64,000 nt of DNA from Aphanothece saxicola GSE-SYN-MK-01-06B (GTDB lineage Bacteria; Cyanobacteriota; Cyanobacteriia; PCC-6307; Cyanobiaceae), in the NCBI GenBank assembly GCA_019359745.1, contig JAHHGT010000007.1, forward strand, positions 124,001 to 188,000. The letters run 5' to 3'. Of this stretch, positions 1 to 8,526 are shown one piece after another (the first letter of the stretch is position 1; each line of letters begins with the position of its first letter). The notes under the pieces are model-generated. The model was given only the letters and a program-made list of their open reading frames with translations, did no database searches and was not told the origin of the DNA. Position numbers and translations under genes: made by a program.

Positions 1-369
1 GTCTCCGAAGACGTGCTGCACGGCTTCTTCATCCCGGCCTTTCGGCTCAAGCAGGATGTGATCCCCGGCCGGGCGATCGACTTCAGCCTCACCCCCACCC
101 GCCTGGGTCGCTACCGCCTGCGCGACTCCCAGTTCAGCGGCACCTGGTTCGCCGCCAACCAGGCCGATGTGGTGGTCGAGACCGCCGAAGACCATGGCCT
201 CTGGCTGAAGCAGGCCGCCGCCGCCCCCCTGCAGAGCGGCCTCAGCGTCGCCGCCGCCGAATACACCGAGCAACAGACCAATCCCCGCGGCGGCTGGCCC
301 ACGGTCGTGCCGGCCCCCCCGCCCCAGGTGAACGTTCCCGGTTCCAGTTCCCTTCCCCACGACGCCTGA
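1..369 (+). CDS. ctaC: Cytochrome c oxidase subunit II, CuA-less type (3' end only)
   Basis: This is the C-terminal 122 residues of a heme-copper oxidase subunit II; the 5' part lies before the window. The cupredoxin fold is recognisable from DVLHGFFIPAFRLKQD and the following PGR and TP segments, and ctaD and ctaE follow. In cytochrome c oxidases the CuA site is built by CSEICGSNHSFM-like residues. Here the aligned stretch is DSQFSGTWFAAN, so both Cys, the Glu, the second His and the Met are gone; only the first His (DVLH) remains. The protein therefore should not bind CuA or take electrons from cytochrome c. This matches the known cyanobacterial alternative respiratory terminal oxidase (ARTO), thought to be a quinol oxidase in the cytoplasmic membrane. 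A proline-rich tail ends the protein. The family call is firm; electron donor is inferred. Confidence 0.88.
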   Translation, partial: VSEDVLHGFFIPAFRLKQDVIPGRAIDFSLTPTRLGRYRLRDSQFSGTWFAANQADVVVETAEDHGLWLKQAAAAPLQSGLSVAAAEYTEQQTNPRGGWPTVVPAPPPQVNVPGSSSLPHDA

Positions 370-373
370 GTCC

Positions 374-2044
374 ATGACCAGCACCGCCCTCTCCCCCGAA
401 CCCCCCGCCTCCTGGCGGCGTTACTTCGGCTTCAGCACCGATGCCAAGGTGATCGGCATCCAGTACATCGTGGTGGCCTTCTTCTTCTTTCTGGTGGGTG
501 GCCTGCTGGCCATGATCATGCGGGGTGAGCTGATCACACCGGAGGCTGATCTTGTGGATCGCACCGTGTACAACGGCCTCTACACGATGCACGGAACGAT
601 CATGTTGTTCCTGTTCATCTTTCCGGTGCTCAACGGGCTCAACAACCTGCTGATTCCCACCATGATCGGAGCCCCCGACATGGCCTTCCCGCGGCTCAAC
701 ACCGCCGCCTTCTGGCTGGTGCCCGTGTTCGGCATCCTGCTGATCGCCAGTTTCTTCCTGCCCAGCGGCCCGGCCACCTCCGGCTGGTGGTCCTATCCGC
801 CGGTCAGTCTGCAGAACCCGCTCGGCCACCTGATCAACGGTGAGTTCCTCTGGGTGCTGGCGGTGGCCCTCTCCGGCGTGTCCTCCATCATGGGGGCGGT
901 CAACTTCGTCACCACGATCCTGCGCATGCGAGCTCCGGGCATGGGCCTCTTCCGCATGCCCGTGTTCTGCTGGACGGCACTCGCCGCCCAGACGCTGCAG
1001 CTGATCGGCCTGCCCGCCCTCACCGGCGGCGCCGTGATGCTGCTGCTTGATCTGAGCGTCGGCACCTCGTTCTACAGACCCGAAGGGGGTGGCGATCCGG
1101 TGCTCTATCAGCACTTCTTCTGGTTCTATTCCCACCCGGCGGTGTATGTGATCATCCTGCCGGTGTTCGGTATCTTCTCGGAGCTGTTCCCCGTCTATTC
1201 GCGCAAGCCACTGTTCGGCTACGTCTACGTGTGTCTGGCGTCGTTCATCATCGTTGGCCTTGGCCTGATCGTCTGGGTGCACCACATGTTCCCCAGTGGC
1301 GTCACCCAATGGATGCGCAACCTGTTCATGGTCACCACGATGCTGATCGCCGTGCCCACCGGTGTGAAGGTGTTCGCCTGGCTCGGCACCCTGTGGGGCG
1401 GCAAGATCCGGCTCACCACCCCGATGCTGTTCTGCCTCGGCGGCCTGTTCAACTTCGTCTTTGCCGGCATCACCGGCATCATGCTGGCCACCGTGCCCAT
1501 CGACATCCACGTCAGCAACACCTACTTCGTGGTGGGTCACTTCCACTACGTGATCTATGGCGCGGCCGTCATGGGCGTCTTCGCCGCCATCTACCACTGG
1601 TTCCCCAAGTTCACCGGCCGCATGCCCTACGAGGGTCTCGGCAAGCTGCATTGTCTGCTCACCTTCGTGGGTGCCAATCTCAGCTTCCTGCCCATGCATC
1701 CGATGGGTCTGATGGGCATGCCCCGGCGGGTCTCCTCCTACGACCCGGAGTTCGCCTTCTGGAACGTGCTGGCGAGCCTCGGGGGCTTCCTGCTGGGGGT
1801 GTCCATCATTCCCTTCCTGCTCAACATGATCAGCTCCTGGGCCCGTGGTCCAAAGGCACCGCACAACCCCTGGAACGCCATCGGCCTGGAATGGCTGCTG
1901 CCCTCACCACCGGCGGAGGACAACTTCGGCGAGCACGTTCCCACCGTGATCAGCCGCCCCTACGGCTACGGCACCGGTGAACCGCTGGTGGAGCACCAGG
2001 CGGACATCGAGCGCGCGCTCACCCTTCAGGAGGCCATCCGATGA
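374..2044 (+). CDS. ctaD: Heme-copper terminal oxidase subunit I, A2 type
   Basis: Catalytic subunit of a proton-pumping O2 reductase, 556 residues, about 12 membrane helices. All metal ligands are visible: an early heme a His in YTMHGT, CuB/heme a3 region His254 with Tyr258 (YSHPAVY, residues 252-258), CuB His303-His304 (VHHMF), and His389/His391 (GHFHY) for hemes a3 and a. The D-channel Glu found in HPEVY of A1-type enzymes is Ala256, while Tyr252-Ser253 precede the His. That YSHPxV signature defines A2-type oxidases, so proton transfer is probably still supported. The ATG at 374 lies 4 bases after the ctaC stop, and the 3' end overlaps ctaE by 4 bases. With the CuA-less subunit II this is best read as an ARTO-type enzyme. 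Confidence 0.96.
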   Translation: MTSTALSPEPPASWRRYFGFSTDAKVIGIQYIVVAFFFFLVGGLLAMIMRGELITPEADLVDRTVYNGLYTMHGTIMLFLFIFPVLNGLNNLLIPTMIGAPDMAFPRLNTAAFWLVPVFGILLIASFFLPSGPATSGWWSYPPVSLQNPLGHLINGEFLWVLAVALSGVSSIMGAVNFVTTILRMRAPGMGLFRMPVFCWTALAAQTLQLIGLPALTGGAVMLLLDLSVGTSFYRPEGGGDPVLYQHFFWFYSHPAVYVIILPVFGIFSELFPVYSRKPLFGYVYVCLASFIIVGLGLIVWVHHMFPSGVTQWMRNLFMVTTMLIAVPTGVKVFAWLGTLWGGKIRLTTPMLFCLGGLFNFVFAGITGIMLATVPIDIHVSNTYFVVGHFHYVIYGAAVMGVFAAIYHWFPKFTGRMPYEGLGKLHCLLTFVGANLSFLPMHPMGLMGMPRRVSSYDPEFAFWNVLASLGGFLLGVSIIPFLLNMISSWARGPKAPHNPWNAIGLEWLLPSPPAEDNFGEHVPTVISRPYGYGTGEPLVEHQADIERALTLQEAIR

Positions 2045-2643
2045 GCAGCACCCCCGTCCCCCCCAGCAGCCCGTCCGCCGCCCACGGCGAAGGCCAGCAC
2101 GCCAACCACAACCTCACCGGCTTCATCATTTTTCTGTGCTCTGAGAGCGTCATCTTCCTGGCGTTCTTCAGCGGCTACGCCATCCTGCGCCTGGCCGCCC
2201 TCGACTGGCTGCCCGCCGGTGTGGACGGCCTGGAATGGCGCATGCCGCTGATCAACACGGTGGTGCTGGTGTCCAGCTCGTTCACGATGGTGCTGGCCGA
2301 GCATTTCAAAGGCAAAGGCAAGATCTGGCTGTTCCGCGGCTTCTGGCTGCTGACCATGGCCATGGGGGCCTATTTCCTCTATGGCCAGGCGGTGGAGTGG
2401 AGCGGCCTCACGTTCGGCTTCACCTCGGGCACCTTCGGAGGCACCTTCTATCTGCTCACCGGCTTCCATGGTCTGCATGTGCTCACCGGCATCCTGCTGA
2501 TGGGCCTGATGCTGGCCAAGTCCTTCGTCCCCGGCAACTACGACGGTGGCGAGCAAGGCGTCATCGCCACATCCCTTTTCTGGCACTTCGTGGATGTGAT
2601 CTGGATCATCCTGTTCGTGCTGCTCTATGTCTGGAGAGCCTGA
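2041..2643 (+). CDS. ctaE: Heme-copper terminal oxidase subunit III
   Basis: A 200-residue integral membrane protein of the cytochrome oxidase subunit III family, with five hydrophobic helices and the family segments TGFHGLHVLTGI and FWHFVDVIWIILF near the C-terminus. Subunit III carries no metal but stabilises the catalytic subunit. Its length fits the short five-helix form of bacterial oxidases. Translation starts at an ATGA overlap with ctaD, so the two are translationally coupled. The next gene, a GMC flavoprotein, begins 3 bases after the stop, placing a dehydrogenase directly in the oxidase operon. Confidence 0.95.
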   Translation: MSSTPVPPSSPSAAHGEGQHANHNLTGFIIFLCSESVIFLAFFSGYAILRLAALDWLPAGVDGLEWRMPLINTVVLVSSSFTMVLAEHFKGKGKIWLFRGFWLLTMAMGAYFLYGQAVEWSGLTFGFTSGTFGGTFYLLTGFHGLHVLTGILLMGLMLAKSFVPGNYDGGEQGVIATSLFWHFVDVIWIILFVLLYVWRA

Positions 2644-2646
2644 ACC

Positions 2647-4161
2647 ATGATCATTGACGACAACCATTACGACGTGATTCTGATCGGCAGCGGAGCCGGT
2701 GGCGGCACCCTGGCCGCCAGCCTCGCCGATGCCGGCCACACGGTGTTGCTTCTGGAGCGCGGCGGCGTGATGCCCCAGGCCGATCAGAACGTCAACGAGG
2801 TGAGTCTGTTCCGCAAACAGCGCTATCACCCCGAGGAGAAGTGGTTCGGTACTGATGGGGATCCCTTCTCCCCCCAGATGGTGCATGCCATCGGCGGCAA
2901 CACCAAGATCTGGGGTGGCGTGCTCGAACGCATGCGTGAGCAGGAATTCCATGGCGTGCCCCTCCAGGAGGGGCCCTCGCCGGACTGGGAGCTGCGTTAC
3001 GACGACCTGGCCCCCTGGTACGACCAGGCGGAATCGCTCTATCGCGTGCATGGCGTGGCCGGTGCCGACCCCACCGCCCCGGCCCGCAACAGCGCCTACC
3101 CCGCCGCACCACGGCCGGTGGAACCCTTTCTGGTGGAGCTGCGTGCCGCCCTGGAACGCCAGGGCCTGCATCCCTACGACCTGCCGCTGAGTTGGTCCGA
3201 TTCAGCGGTCGATCCCACCGGGGATGCCGAACTGTTCGGCATCGATCCGGTGCGCTCCTGCGGCGGTGTCACGGTCAAGGAGCACGTCCGGGTGATGCAG
3301 CTGCACGTCAACCCGTCGGGCCAGGAGGTGCGCGGCGTCGAAGCGGAGATCGACAACCAGCGCTGGCTGTTCCACGGCCACCAGGTGGTGCTGGCCGCCG
3401 GGGCCATCGGCACGCCGGAGATTCTGCTGCGCTCCGCCACCGATCACCACGCCCGCGGCCTGGCCAACGGCTCCGATCAGGTGGGCCGCAACCTGATGAA
3501 ACCCCAGCTCACCTCGATCCTGCAGCTGGCCGCTGCCCCCAACTCAGGCCGCTACAGCCGCGGCCATGGCATCACCGACTTCTACTGGGGCGACAAGAAC
3601 GTCGACTTTCCGCTCGGTTCGATCCAGAGCGGTGGCGGAGTGCTCCAGGACGCCCTGTTCGCCGAATCGCCGCCGGTGCTCTCCCTGGTGACCCGGCTGC
3701 TGCCGGATTTCGGCCTGGAACAGCTCGCGGCCCGCTCCATCACCTGGTGGGCGATGAGCGCCGTGCGGCCGGATCCCCACAACCGGGTCGCCCTGCGGGG
3801 CAACCTGCTGCAGATCCATTACACGGCCAACAACCGGGAGGCCCACGACCGCCTCGTCTACCGCTGGATCGACTGCCTCAAGGCCGTGGAGGCCGACCCC
3901 CTGACCCTCGTGGCCAAGGCCGCCCCCACCCACCCCCGCGGCGAGGCGCCCCTGCCGGTGATCGGCGGCGCCTGCGGCACCTGCCGCATGGGCTCGGATC
4001 CGGCCACCTCGGTGGTGAACCTGGAGGGGCGCAGCCATGAGGTGCACAATCTCTGGATCGTCGATGCCAGCGTGCTGCCCTTCTGCCCCTCGGTGGGCGT
4101 GGGGCTCACGGTGATCGCCAACGCCCTGCGCATCGGCGCCGCCCTGAAGGCCACCCTGTGA
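2647..4161 (+). CDS. GMC family oxidoreductase with degenerate active site
   Basis: An FAD-dependent glucose-methanol-choline family protein of 504 residues. The N-terminal dinucleotide fold is intact (GSGAGGG, residues 14-20, then LLLERGG to residue 40), and the C-terminal block CGTCRMGSDPATS to VIANAL is characteristic. Two catalytic positions are changed. The His that precedes GT in GMC enzymes (HxxGTCRMG) is Gly here (GACGTCRMG). The Asn-Pro of the last motif (NPxLTxxANAL) is replaced in SVGVGLTVIANAL. The paralogue at 6878 keeps both, so this copy may be a non-catalytic partner or use other chemistry. There is no signal peptide. It is 3 bases from ctaE and overlaps the following hydrolase by 4 bases (GTGA), indicating one operon. 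Substrate unknown. Confidence 0.85.
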   Translation: MIIDDNHYDVILIGSGAGGGTLAASLADAGHTVLLLERGGVMPQADQNVNEVSLFRKQRYHPEEKWFGTDGDPFSPQMVHAIGGNTKIWGGVLERMREQEFHGVPLQEGPSPDWELRYDDLAPWYDQAESLYRVHGVAGADPTAPARNSAYPAAPRPVEPFLVELRAALERQGLHPYDLPLSWSDSAVDPTGDAELFGIDPVRSCGGVTVKEHVRVMQLHVNPSGQEVRGVEAEIDNQRWLFHGHQVVLAAGAIGTPEILLRSATDHHARGLANGSDQVGRNLMKPQLTSILQLAAAPNSGRYSRGHGITDFYWGDKNVDFPLGSIQSGGGVLQDALFAESPPVLSLVTRLLPDFGLEQLAARSITWWAMSAVRPDPHNRVALRGNLLQIHYTANNREAHDRLVYRWIDCLKAVEADPLTLVAKAAPTHPRGEAPLPVIGGACGTCRMGSDPATSVVNLEGRSHEVHNLWIVDASVLPFCPSVGVGLTVIANALRIGAALKATL

Positions 4162-6881
4162 CCACCAGCGTCCCCGGCCGCGCCGCGATCGACGCCCTCA
4201 CCCCGTCGGAAACCCGCCGCATGGCCGAGCGCGACCACGACGTCGCCGCCTGGAGCCTGTGGGGCAGCTACCTGAGCGAGCGCCAGTGGGGCACCGTGCG
4301 CGAGGACTATTCCGCCGACGGGGACGCCTGGACCTCCTTTCCCCACGACCATGCCCGCTCCCGCGTCTACCGCTGGGGCGAGGACGGTCTGCTGGGCCTC
4401 TGCGACGACCAGTGCCGCCTCTGCTTCTCGCTGGCCCTCTGGAACGGCGTTGATCCGATCCTCAAGGAACGGCCCTTCGGGCTCGGCAATCCAGAAGGCA
4501 ACCACGGCGAGGACCTCAAGGACTACTTCTTCCACCTCGCCAACACCCCCACCCACAGCTTCATGCGGGCGCTGTACAAGTACCCGCAACGGCCGTTCCC
4601 GTACGAAGAGCTGCGGGCGGAGAACGGCCGCCGCGGCCGCGACCAGCCCGAGTATGAACTGATCGACACCGGGATCTTCGACGACAACCGCTACTTCGAT
4701 GTCCTCATCGAATACGCCAAGGCTGGACCGGAGGACCTGCTGATCCGCCTGCGGGCCACCAACCGCGGCCCCGAGGCGGCACCGCTCACCCTGCTGCCCA
4801 GTCTGTGGCTGCGCAACACCTGGCGTTGGGGCTATCCCGATGAGGTCGAGCACCGGATCTGCCCACGCGCCGGCGCCGGCGATGCGGCCAGCAGCCCTTC
4901 GATCGTCACCGATGGAATCCCCCATCTGGGGGTGTATCAGCTCGACTGCGATGAACCCGGCCGCTGGATCTTCACCGACAACGAAACCAACAGCGAGCGG
5001 CTCTGGGGCCAGCCCAACGCCACGGCCTTCCAGAAGGACGGTTTCCATCGCCATGTGGTCGACGGCGAAGCCGGTGCGGTGAATCCGGCCCTGCAGGGGA
5101 GCAAGGCGGGCCGTCTGCTGCAGCGCACCCTGGCCGCCGGCGAGGAATGGGTGGTGGAGCTGCGCCTGCACCGCACCGACGGCCCCGCACCGGCCCGTGC
5201 GCTGGCTCGGGACGCCGTCACAGCACTCTTCGCCGAGCGCGAACGGGAGTGGCTGGAGTACTTCGAGCAGCGTGTGCCAGGGCTGTCCGAAGACGACCGG
5301 CGCATCCACCTGGCCGGCACCGCCGGGCTGCTGTGGTGCAAAAAGTATTACGGCTGGAGCGTGATGCGCTGGCTGGAAGGCGACCCCACCGGCACGCCCC
5401 CACCGGCCCAGCGCCGTCACACCCAGAACGCCTACTGGGAACGGCTGCACGCCCACGACGTGATCTCGATGCCGGATTGCTGGGAGTATCCCTACTTCTG
5501 CCAGTGGGACCTGATGTTCCACGCGGTGGCCTTCGCCATCTTCGATCCGGCGACGGCGAAGGAGCAGTGCATGCTGCTGCGCAAGCCCCATTACACCGCC
5601 CCCAACGCCCAGACCCCCGCCTACGAATGGGCCCTGTCCGATCCCAATCCGCCGATCGGCGCCTGGGCGGCGATGCGGATCTATCAGATCGATCGCAAGA
5701 ACTCCGACAGCGCCGATCTGGCGTTCCTGAGGGCGGCCCTGCGCAAGCTGATCCTGGAGTACGGCTGGTGGGCGAACCGCAACGACCGCTCCGGCGACAA
5801 CGTGTTCGAGGGGGGTTTTCTGGGCCTCGACAACATCGCCGTGTTCGATCGGCGCTTCCCCCTGGCCGACGGCAGCGTCATCGAGCAGTGCGACGGCACC
5901 GCCTGGATGGCCTCGCTCAGTCTCAATCTGCTGCAGATCGCCGTGGAACTGAGCCACGAAGAGCCGGAATACGCCGACATCTGCGAGCGCTTCGTGGTGG
6001 ATTTCGTGCAACTGGCCATCGGCCTCAACAATCCCTCCGGGCGCAACTACCTCAACTGGGACGAGGAGGACGGCTTCTATTACGACGTGATCAAGCGGCC
6101 CGACGGCAGCGTCGACTACCTGCGCACCCGTTCCGTCTCCGGCCTGGTGCCGCTGCTGGCGGTGCAGAGCTTCGACATCGACACCGTGGCCCGGCTGCCG
6201 ATGCTCGATGTCGCCAACTCCCTGGCCTGGTTCACCCACGAGCGCACCACGCCCTCCTGGATGGTGCAGAACCTGGCGATCTGGCACAACGACCGGGTGC
6301 TGTTCACCCTGGTGCCCAGGGAACGCCTGCAGCGCATCTGCGAGCGACTGTTTGACGAGGAGGAGTTTCTCTCCCCCTATGGCATCCGTTCCCTTTCCAA
6401 GGTGTACGAACAGCACCCCTACACCTACACCGAAGGCAGCGAAAGCCAGACCCTCGCCTACAGCCCGGCCGACAGTCCGGTGGCGATGTTCGGGGGCAAC
6501 TCCAACTGGCGCGGGCCGGTGTGGATGCCGATGAACTTCCTGCTGATCGAATCGCTGCAGAAGTTCGCCCACTTCTACGACGACAGCTTCAAGGTGGAGT
6601 TCCCCACCCGCTCCGGCCACTGGATCAGCCTCTGGGAGGCCTCGCTGGAGCTGGAGAAACGGCTGGTGGATCTGTTCCGTCGCAACGGCGAAGGCCGCCG
6701 TCCCTTCAATGGTGGCGTGGAGCTCTTCCAGAGCGATCCCCACTGGCGCGATCTGATCCTGTTCAACGAATACTTTCACGGCGACAATGGCAGCGGCGTC
6801 GGGGCCTCCCACCAGACCGGCTGGAGCGCCATGGTGTGCAAGATGCTCAACCAGCTCAACCGCTACACCCCCCCGTCATGA
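4158..6881 (+). CDS. GH63-like glucosidase (MGH1-like glycoside hydrolase)
   Basis: A 907-residue protein of the large GH63-related glucosidase family with an (alpha/alpha)6-barrel C-terminal half. Supporting segments are EGGFLGLDNIAVFDRRFPL, EQCDGTAWM, NLAIWHNDRVL and WRGPVWMPMNFLLIESLQ, all typical of this family. Members act on alpha-glucosidic or mannosidic bonds, including compatible solutes such as mannosylglycerate or glucosylglycerate; the substrate here cannot be read from the sequence. It starts at a GTG that overlaps the preceding GMC gene by 4 bases and ends in an ATGA overlap with the second GMC gene. No signal peptide is visible, so it probably acts in the cytoplasm. Its position between two GMC dehydrogenases suggests that the released sugar or polyol is oxidised by them, which is an inference. 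Confidence 0.82.
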   Translation: MTTSVPGRAAIDALTPSETRRMAERDHDVAAWSLWGSYLSERQWGTVREDYSADGDAWTSFPHDHARSRVYRWGEDGLLGLCDDQCRLCFSLALWNGVDPILKERPFGLGNPEGNHGEDLKDYFFHLANTPTHSFMRALYKYPQRPFPYEELRAENGRRGRDQPEYELIDTGIFDDNRYFDVLIEYAKAGPEDLLIRLRATNRGPEAAPLTLLPSLWLRNTWRWGYPDEVEHRICPRAGAGDAASSPSIVTDGIPHLGVYQLDCDEPGRWIFTDNETNSERLWGQPNATAFQKDGFHRHVVDGEAGAVNPALQGSKAGRLLQRTLAAGEEWVVELRLHRTDGPAPARALARDAVTALFAEREREWLEYFEQRVPGLSEDDRRIHLAGTAGLLWCKKYYGWSVMRWLEGDPTGTPPPAQRRHTQNAYWERLHAHDVISMPDCWEYPYFCQWDLMFHAVAFAIFDPATAKEQCMLLRKPHYTAPNAQTPAYEWALSDPNPPIGAWAAMRIYQIDRKNSDSADLAFLRAALRKLILEYGWWANRNDRSGDNVFEGGFLGLDNIAVFDRRFPLADGSVIEQCDGTAWMASLSLNLLQIAVELSHEEPEYADICERFVVDFVQLAIGLNNPSGRNYLNWDEEDGFYYDVIKRPDGSVDYLRTRSVSGLVPLLAVQSFDIDTVARLPMLDVANSLAWFTHERTTPSWMVQNLAIWHNDRVLFTLVPRERLQRICERLFDEEEFLSPYGIRSLSKVYEQHPYTYTEGSESQTLAYSPADSPVAMFGGNSNWRGPVWMPMNFLLIESLQKFAHFYDDSFKVEFPTRSGHWISLWEASLELEKRLVDLFRRNGEGRRPFNGGVELFQSDPHWRDLILFNEYFHGDNGSGVGASHQTGWSAMVCKMLNQLNRYTPPS

Positions 6882-8518
6882 GCTCCCCGTCCCCCAGCGC
6901 CGCCATCGCCGGTCCGAGTGTTCACAGCTCGCCCCTGCCGGCCGCGGCCCAGCTGCAGGTCAGCAACGGGGCCCACTTCGACGTGGTGATCATCGGCAGC
7001 GGCGCCGGTGGCGGCACCCTGGCCCGCCACCTGGCCCCCACGGGCCTGAAGGTGCTGGTGCTGGAACGGGGCGACTGGCTGCCCCAGGAACCCCAGAACT
7101 GGGACGCCGAAGCGGTGTTCCAGCAGAACCGCTACGTGTCGAAGGATCCCTGGCTCGACAAACACGGCAAGACGTTTCAGCCGGGCAGCCATTACTTCGT
7201 CGGGGGCGCCACCAAGATGTATGGCGCTGCCCATTTCCGCCTGCGCCAGCAGGATTTCGAGCAGCTGGCCCACTTCGATGGCACCTCGCCGGCCTGGCCC
7301 CTGCGCTACGCCGACTTCGAGCCCTGGTATCAGAAGGCCGAGGAGATCTACCACGTGCACGGCCAGCGCGGTGAGGATCCCACCGAGCCGCCCTGCAGCG
7401 GCCCCTACCCCCATCCGCCGGTGGCCCATGAGCCGCGGATGCAGAAGCTCGTCGACGACCTGCGCTCCGCCGGGCTGCACCCGTTTCATGCCCCCAGCGG
7501 CGTGCAGCTGGATGAGGCCAACATGGCCTTCAGCCGTTGCCGCAAGTGCAACTGCTGCGATGGTTTCCCCTGCCTTGTGCACGCCAAATCGGACGCGGAG
7601 GTGCTGGGACTGCGGCCGGCCCTGGCGGCGCCGAACGTATCGCTGCTGACCCGGTCCCAGGTGAAGCGCCTGATCACCGATGAATCCGGCCGCACAGTGA
7701 AGGCGGTGGAACTGGAACGGGACGGCGAACCGCTGACCGTCAGCGGTGATGTGGTGGTGGTGAGCTGTGGCGCCGCCAACAGTGCCCGGCTGCTGCTGAT
7801 GTCAGCCAACGACAAGCATCCGGGTGGGCTGGCCAACGGCTCCGACCAGGTGGGCCGCCACTACATGTTCCACAACAGCAAGGCGATGGTGGCCCTGGCC
7901 CATGAGCCGAACCTCACCATCTTCCAGAAAACGGTGTCGATCAACGACTGGTATCTCGGGGATGCCGACTTCGACTACCCGATGGGCAACATCCAGATGA
8001 CGGGCAAAACCAACGGCACGATCATGAAGGGCTACGCGCCGCTGGAAACCTTCATGATGCCCGGTTGGAGCATGGACAAGATCGCCCAACATGCGCTCGA
8101 CTTCTGGATCTCCAGTGAGGATCTGCCCGATCCCAACAACCGCGTGACCGTGACCGGCTCCGGCCAGATCCAGCTCAGCTACACCCCCAACAACCTCACC
8201 GCCTCGGCGCGCCTGGTCAGCCGGCTGGAGGGCCTGCTGGATCGCCTCTACCTGCGCAAGCATCTGGTGGAGCGCCAGTTCTACATCGCCAACAGCATGG
8301 GCATCGCCGCCGTGGGCCACCAGGCCGGCACCTGCCGGTTCGGCAGCGATCCGGCCAGCTCGGTGCTCGACCTCAACTGCAAGGCCCACGAACTCGACAA
8401 TCTCTACGTCGTTGATACCAGCTTCATGCCGACGATCGGCGCCGTGAACCCCTCCCTCACCGCCATCGCCAATGCCCTGCGGGTGGGCACCCACCTGGTG
8501 GAGCGGCTGCGGAGCTGA
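6878..8518 (+). CDS. GMC family oxidoreductase with Cys cluster
   Basis: FAD-dependent GMC oxidoreductase of 546 residues, starting at an ATG that overlaps the glucosidase stop by 4 bases. A longer reading frame exists upstream but lies wholly inside the glucosidase gene. FAD motif GSGAGGG is at residues 40-46. The catalytic His is present (GHQAGTCRFGSDP), and so is the C-terminal Asn-Pro (AVNPSLTAIANAL). A cysteine cluster C221-RK-C224-N-C226-C227-DGFP-C232 followed by HAK sits where many GMC dehydrogenases have a shorter Cys-rich loop. This is probably the active partner of the degenerate GMC at 2647. It may pass electrons to the quinone pool and on to the operon's oxidase (inference). Confidence 0.87.
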   Translation: MSSPSPSAAIAGPSVHSSPLPAAAQLQVSNGAHFDVVIIGSGAGGGTLARHLAPTGLKVLVLERGDWLPQEPQNWDAEAVFQQNRYVSKDPWLDKHGKTFQPGSHYFVGGATKMYGAAHFRLRQQDFEQLAHFDGTSPAWPLRYADFEPWYQKAEEIYHVHGQRGEDPTEPPCSGPYPHPPVAHEPRMQKLVDDLRSAGLHPFHAPSGVQLDEANMAFSRCRKCNCCDGFPCLVHAKSDAEVLGLRPALAAPNVSLLTRSQVKRLITDESGRTVKAVELERDGEPLTVSGDVVVVSCGAANSARLLLMSANDKHPGGLANGSDQVGRHYMFHNSKAMVALAHEPNLTIFQKTVSINDWYLGDADFDYPMGNIQMTGKTNGTIMKGYAPLETFMMPGWSMDKIAQHALDFWISSEDLPDPNNRVTVTGSGQIQLSYTPNNLTASARLVSRLEGLLDRLYLRKHLVERQFYIANSMGIAAVGHQAGTCRFGSDPASSVLDLNCKAHELDNLYVVDTSFMPTIGAVNPSLTAIANALRVGTHLVERLRS

Positions 8519-8526
8519 GGGTGGCG

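Noticed and set aside
242-1864. Long open frame on the minus strand opposite ctaD
   Set aside because: High-GC DNA gives long empty frames; its predicted protein is rich in Gly, His and Gln, has no fold signature, and lies opposite a fully conserved oxidase gene.
3858-6812. Minus-strand frame of about 980 codons opposite the glucosidase
   Set aside because: Same codon-position artefact: low-complexity Val/Gln/His-rich product and no plausible start signal; the plus-strand gene is clearly real.
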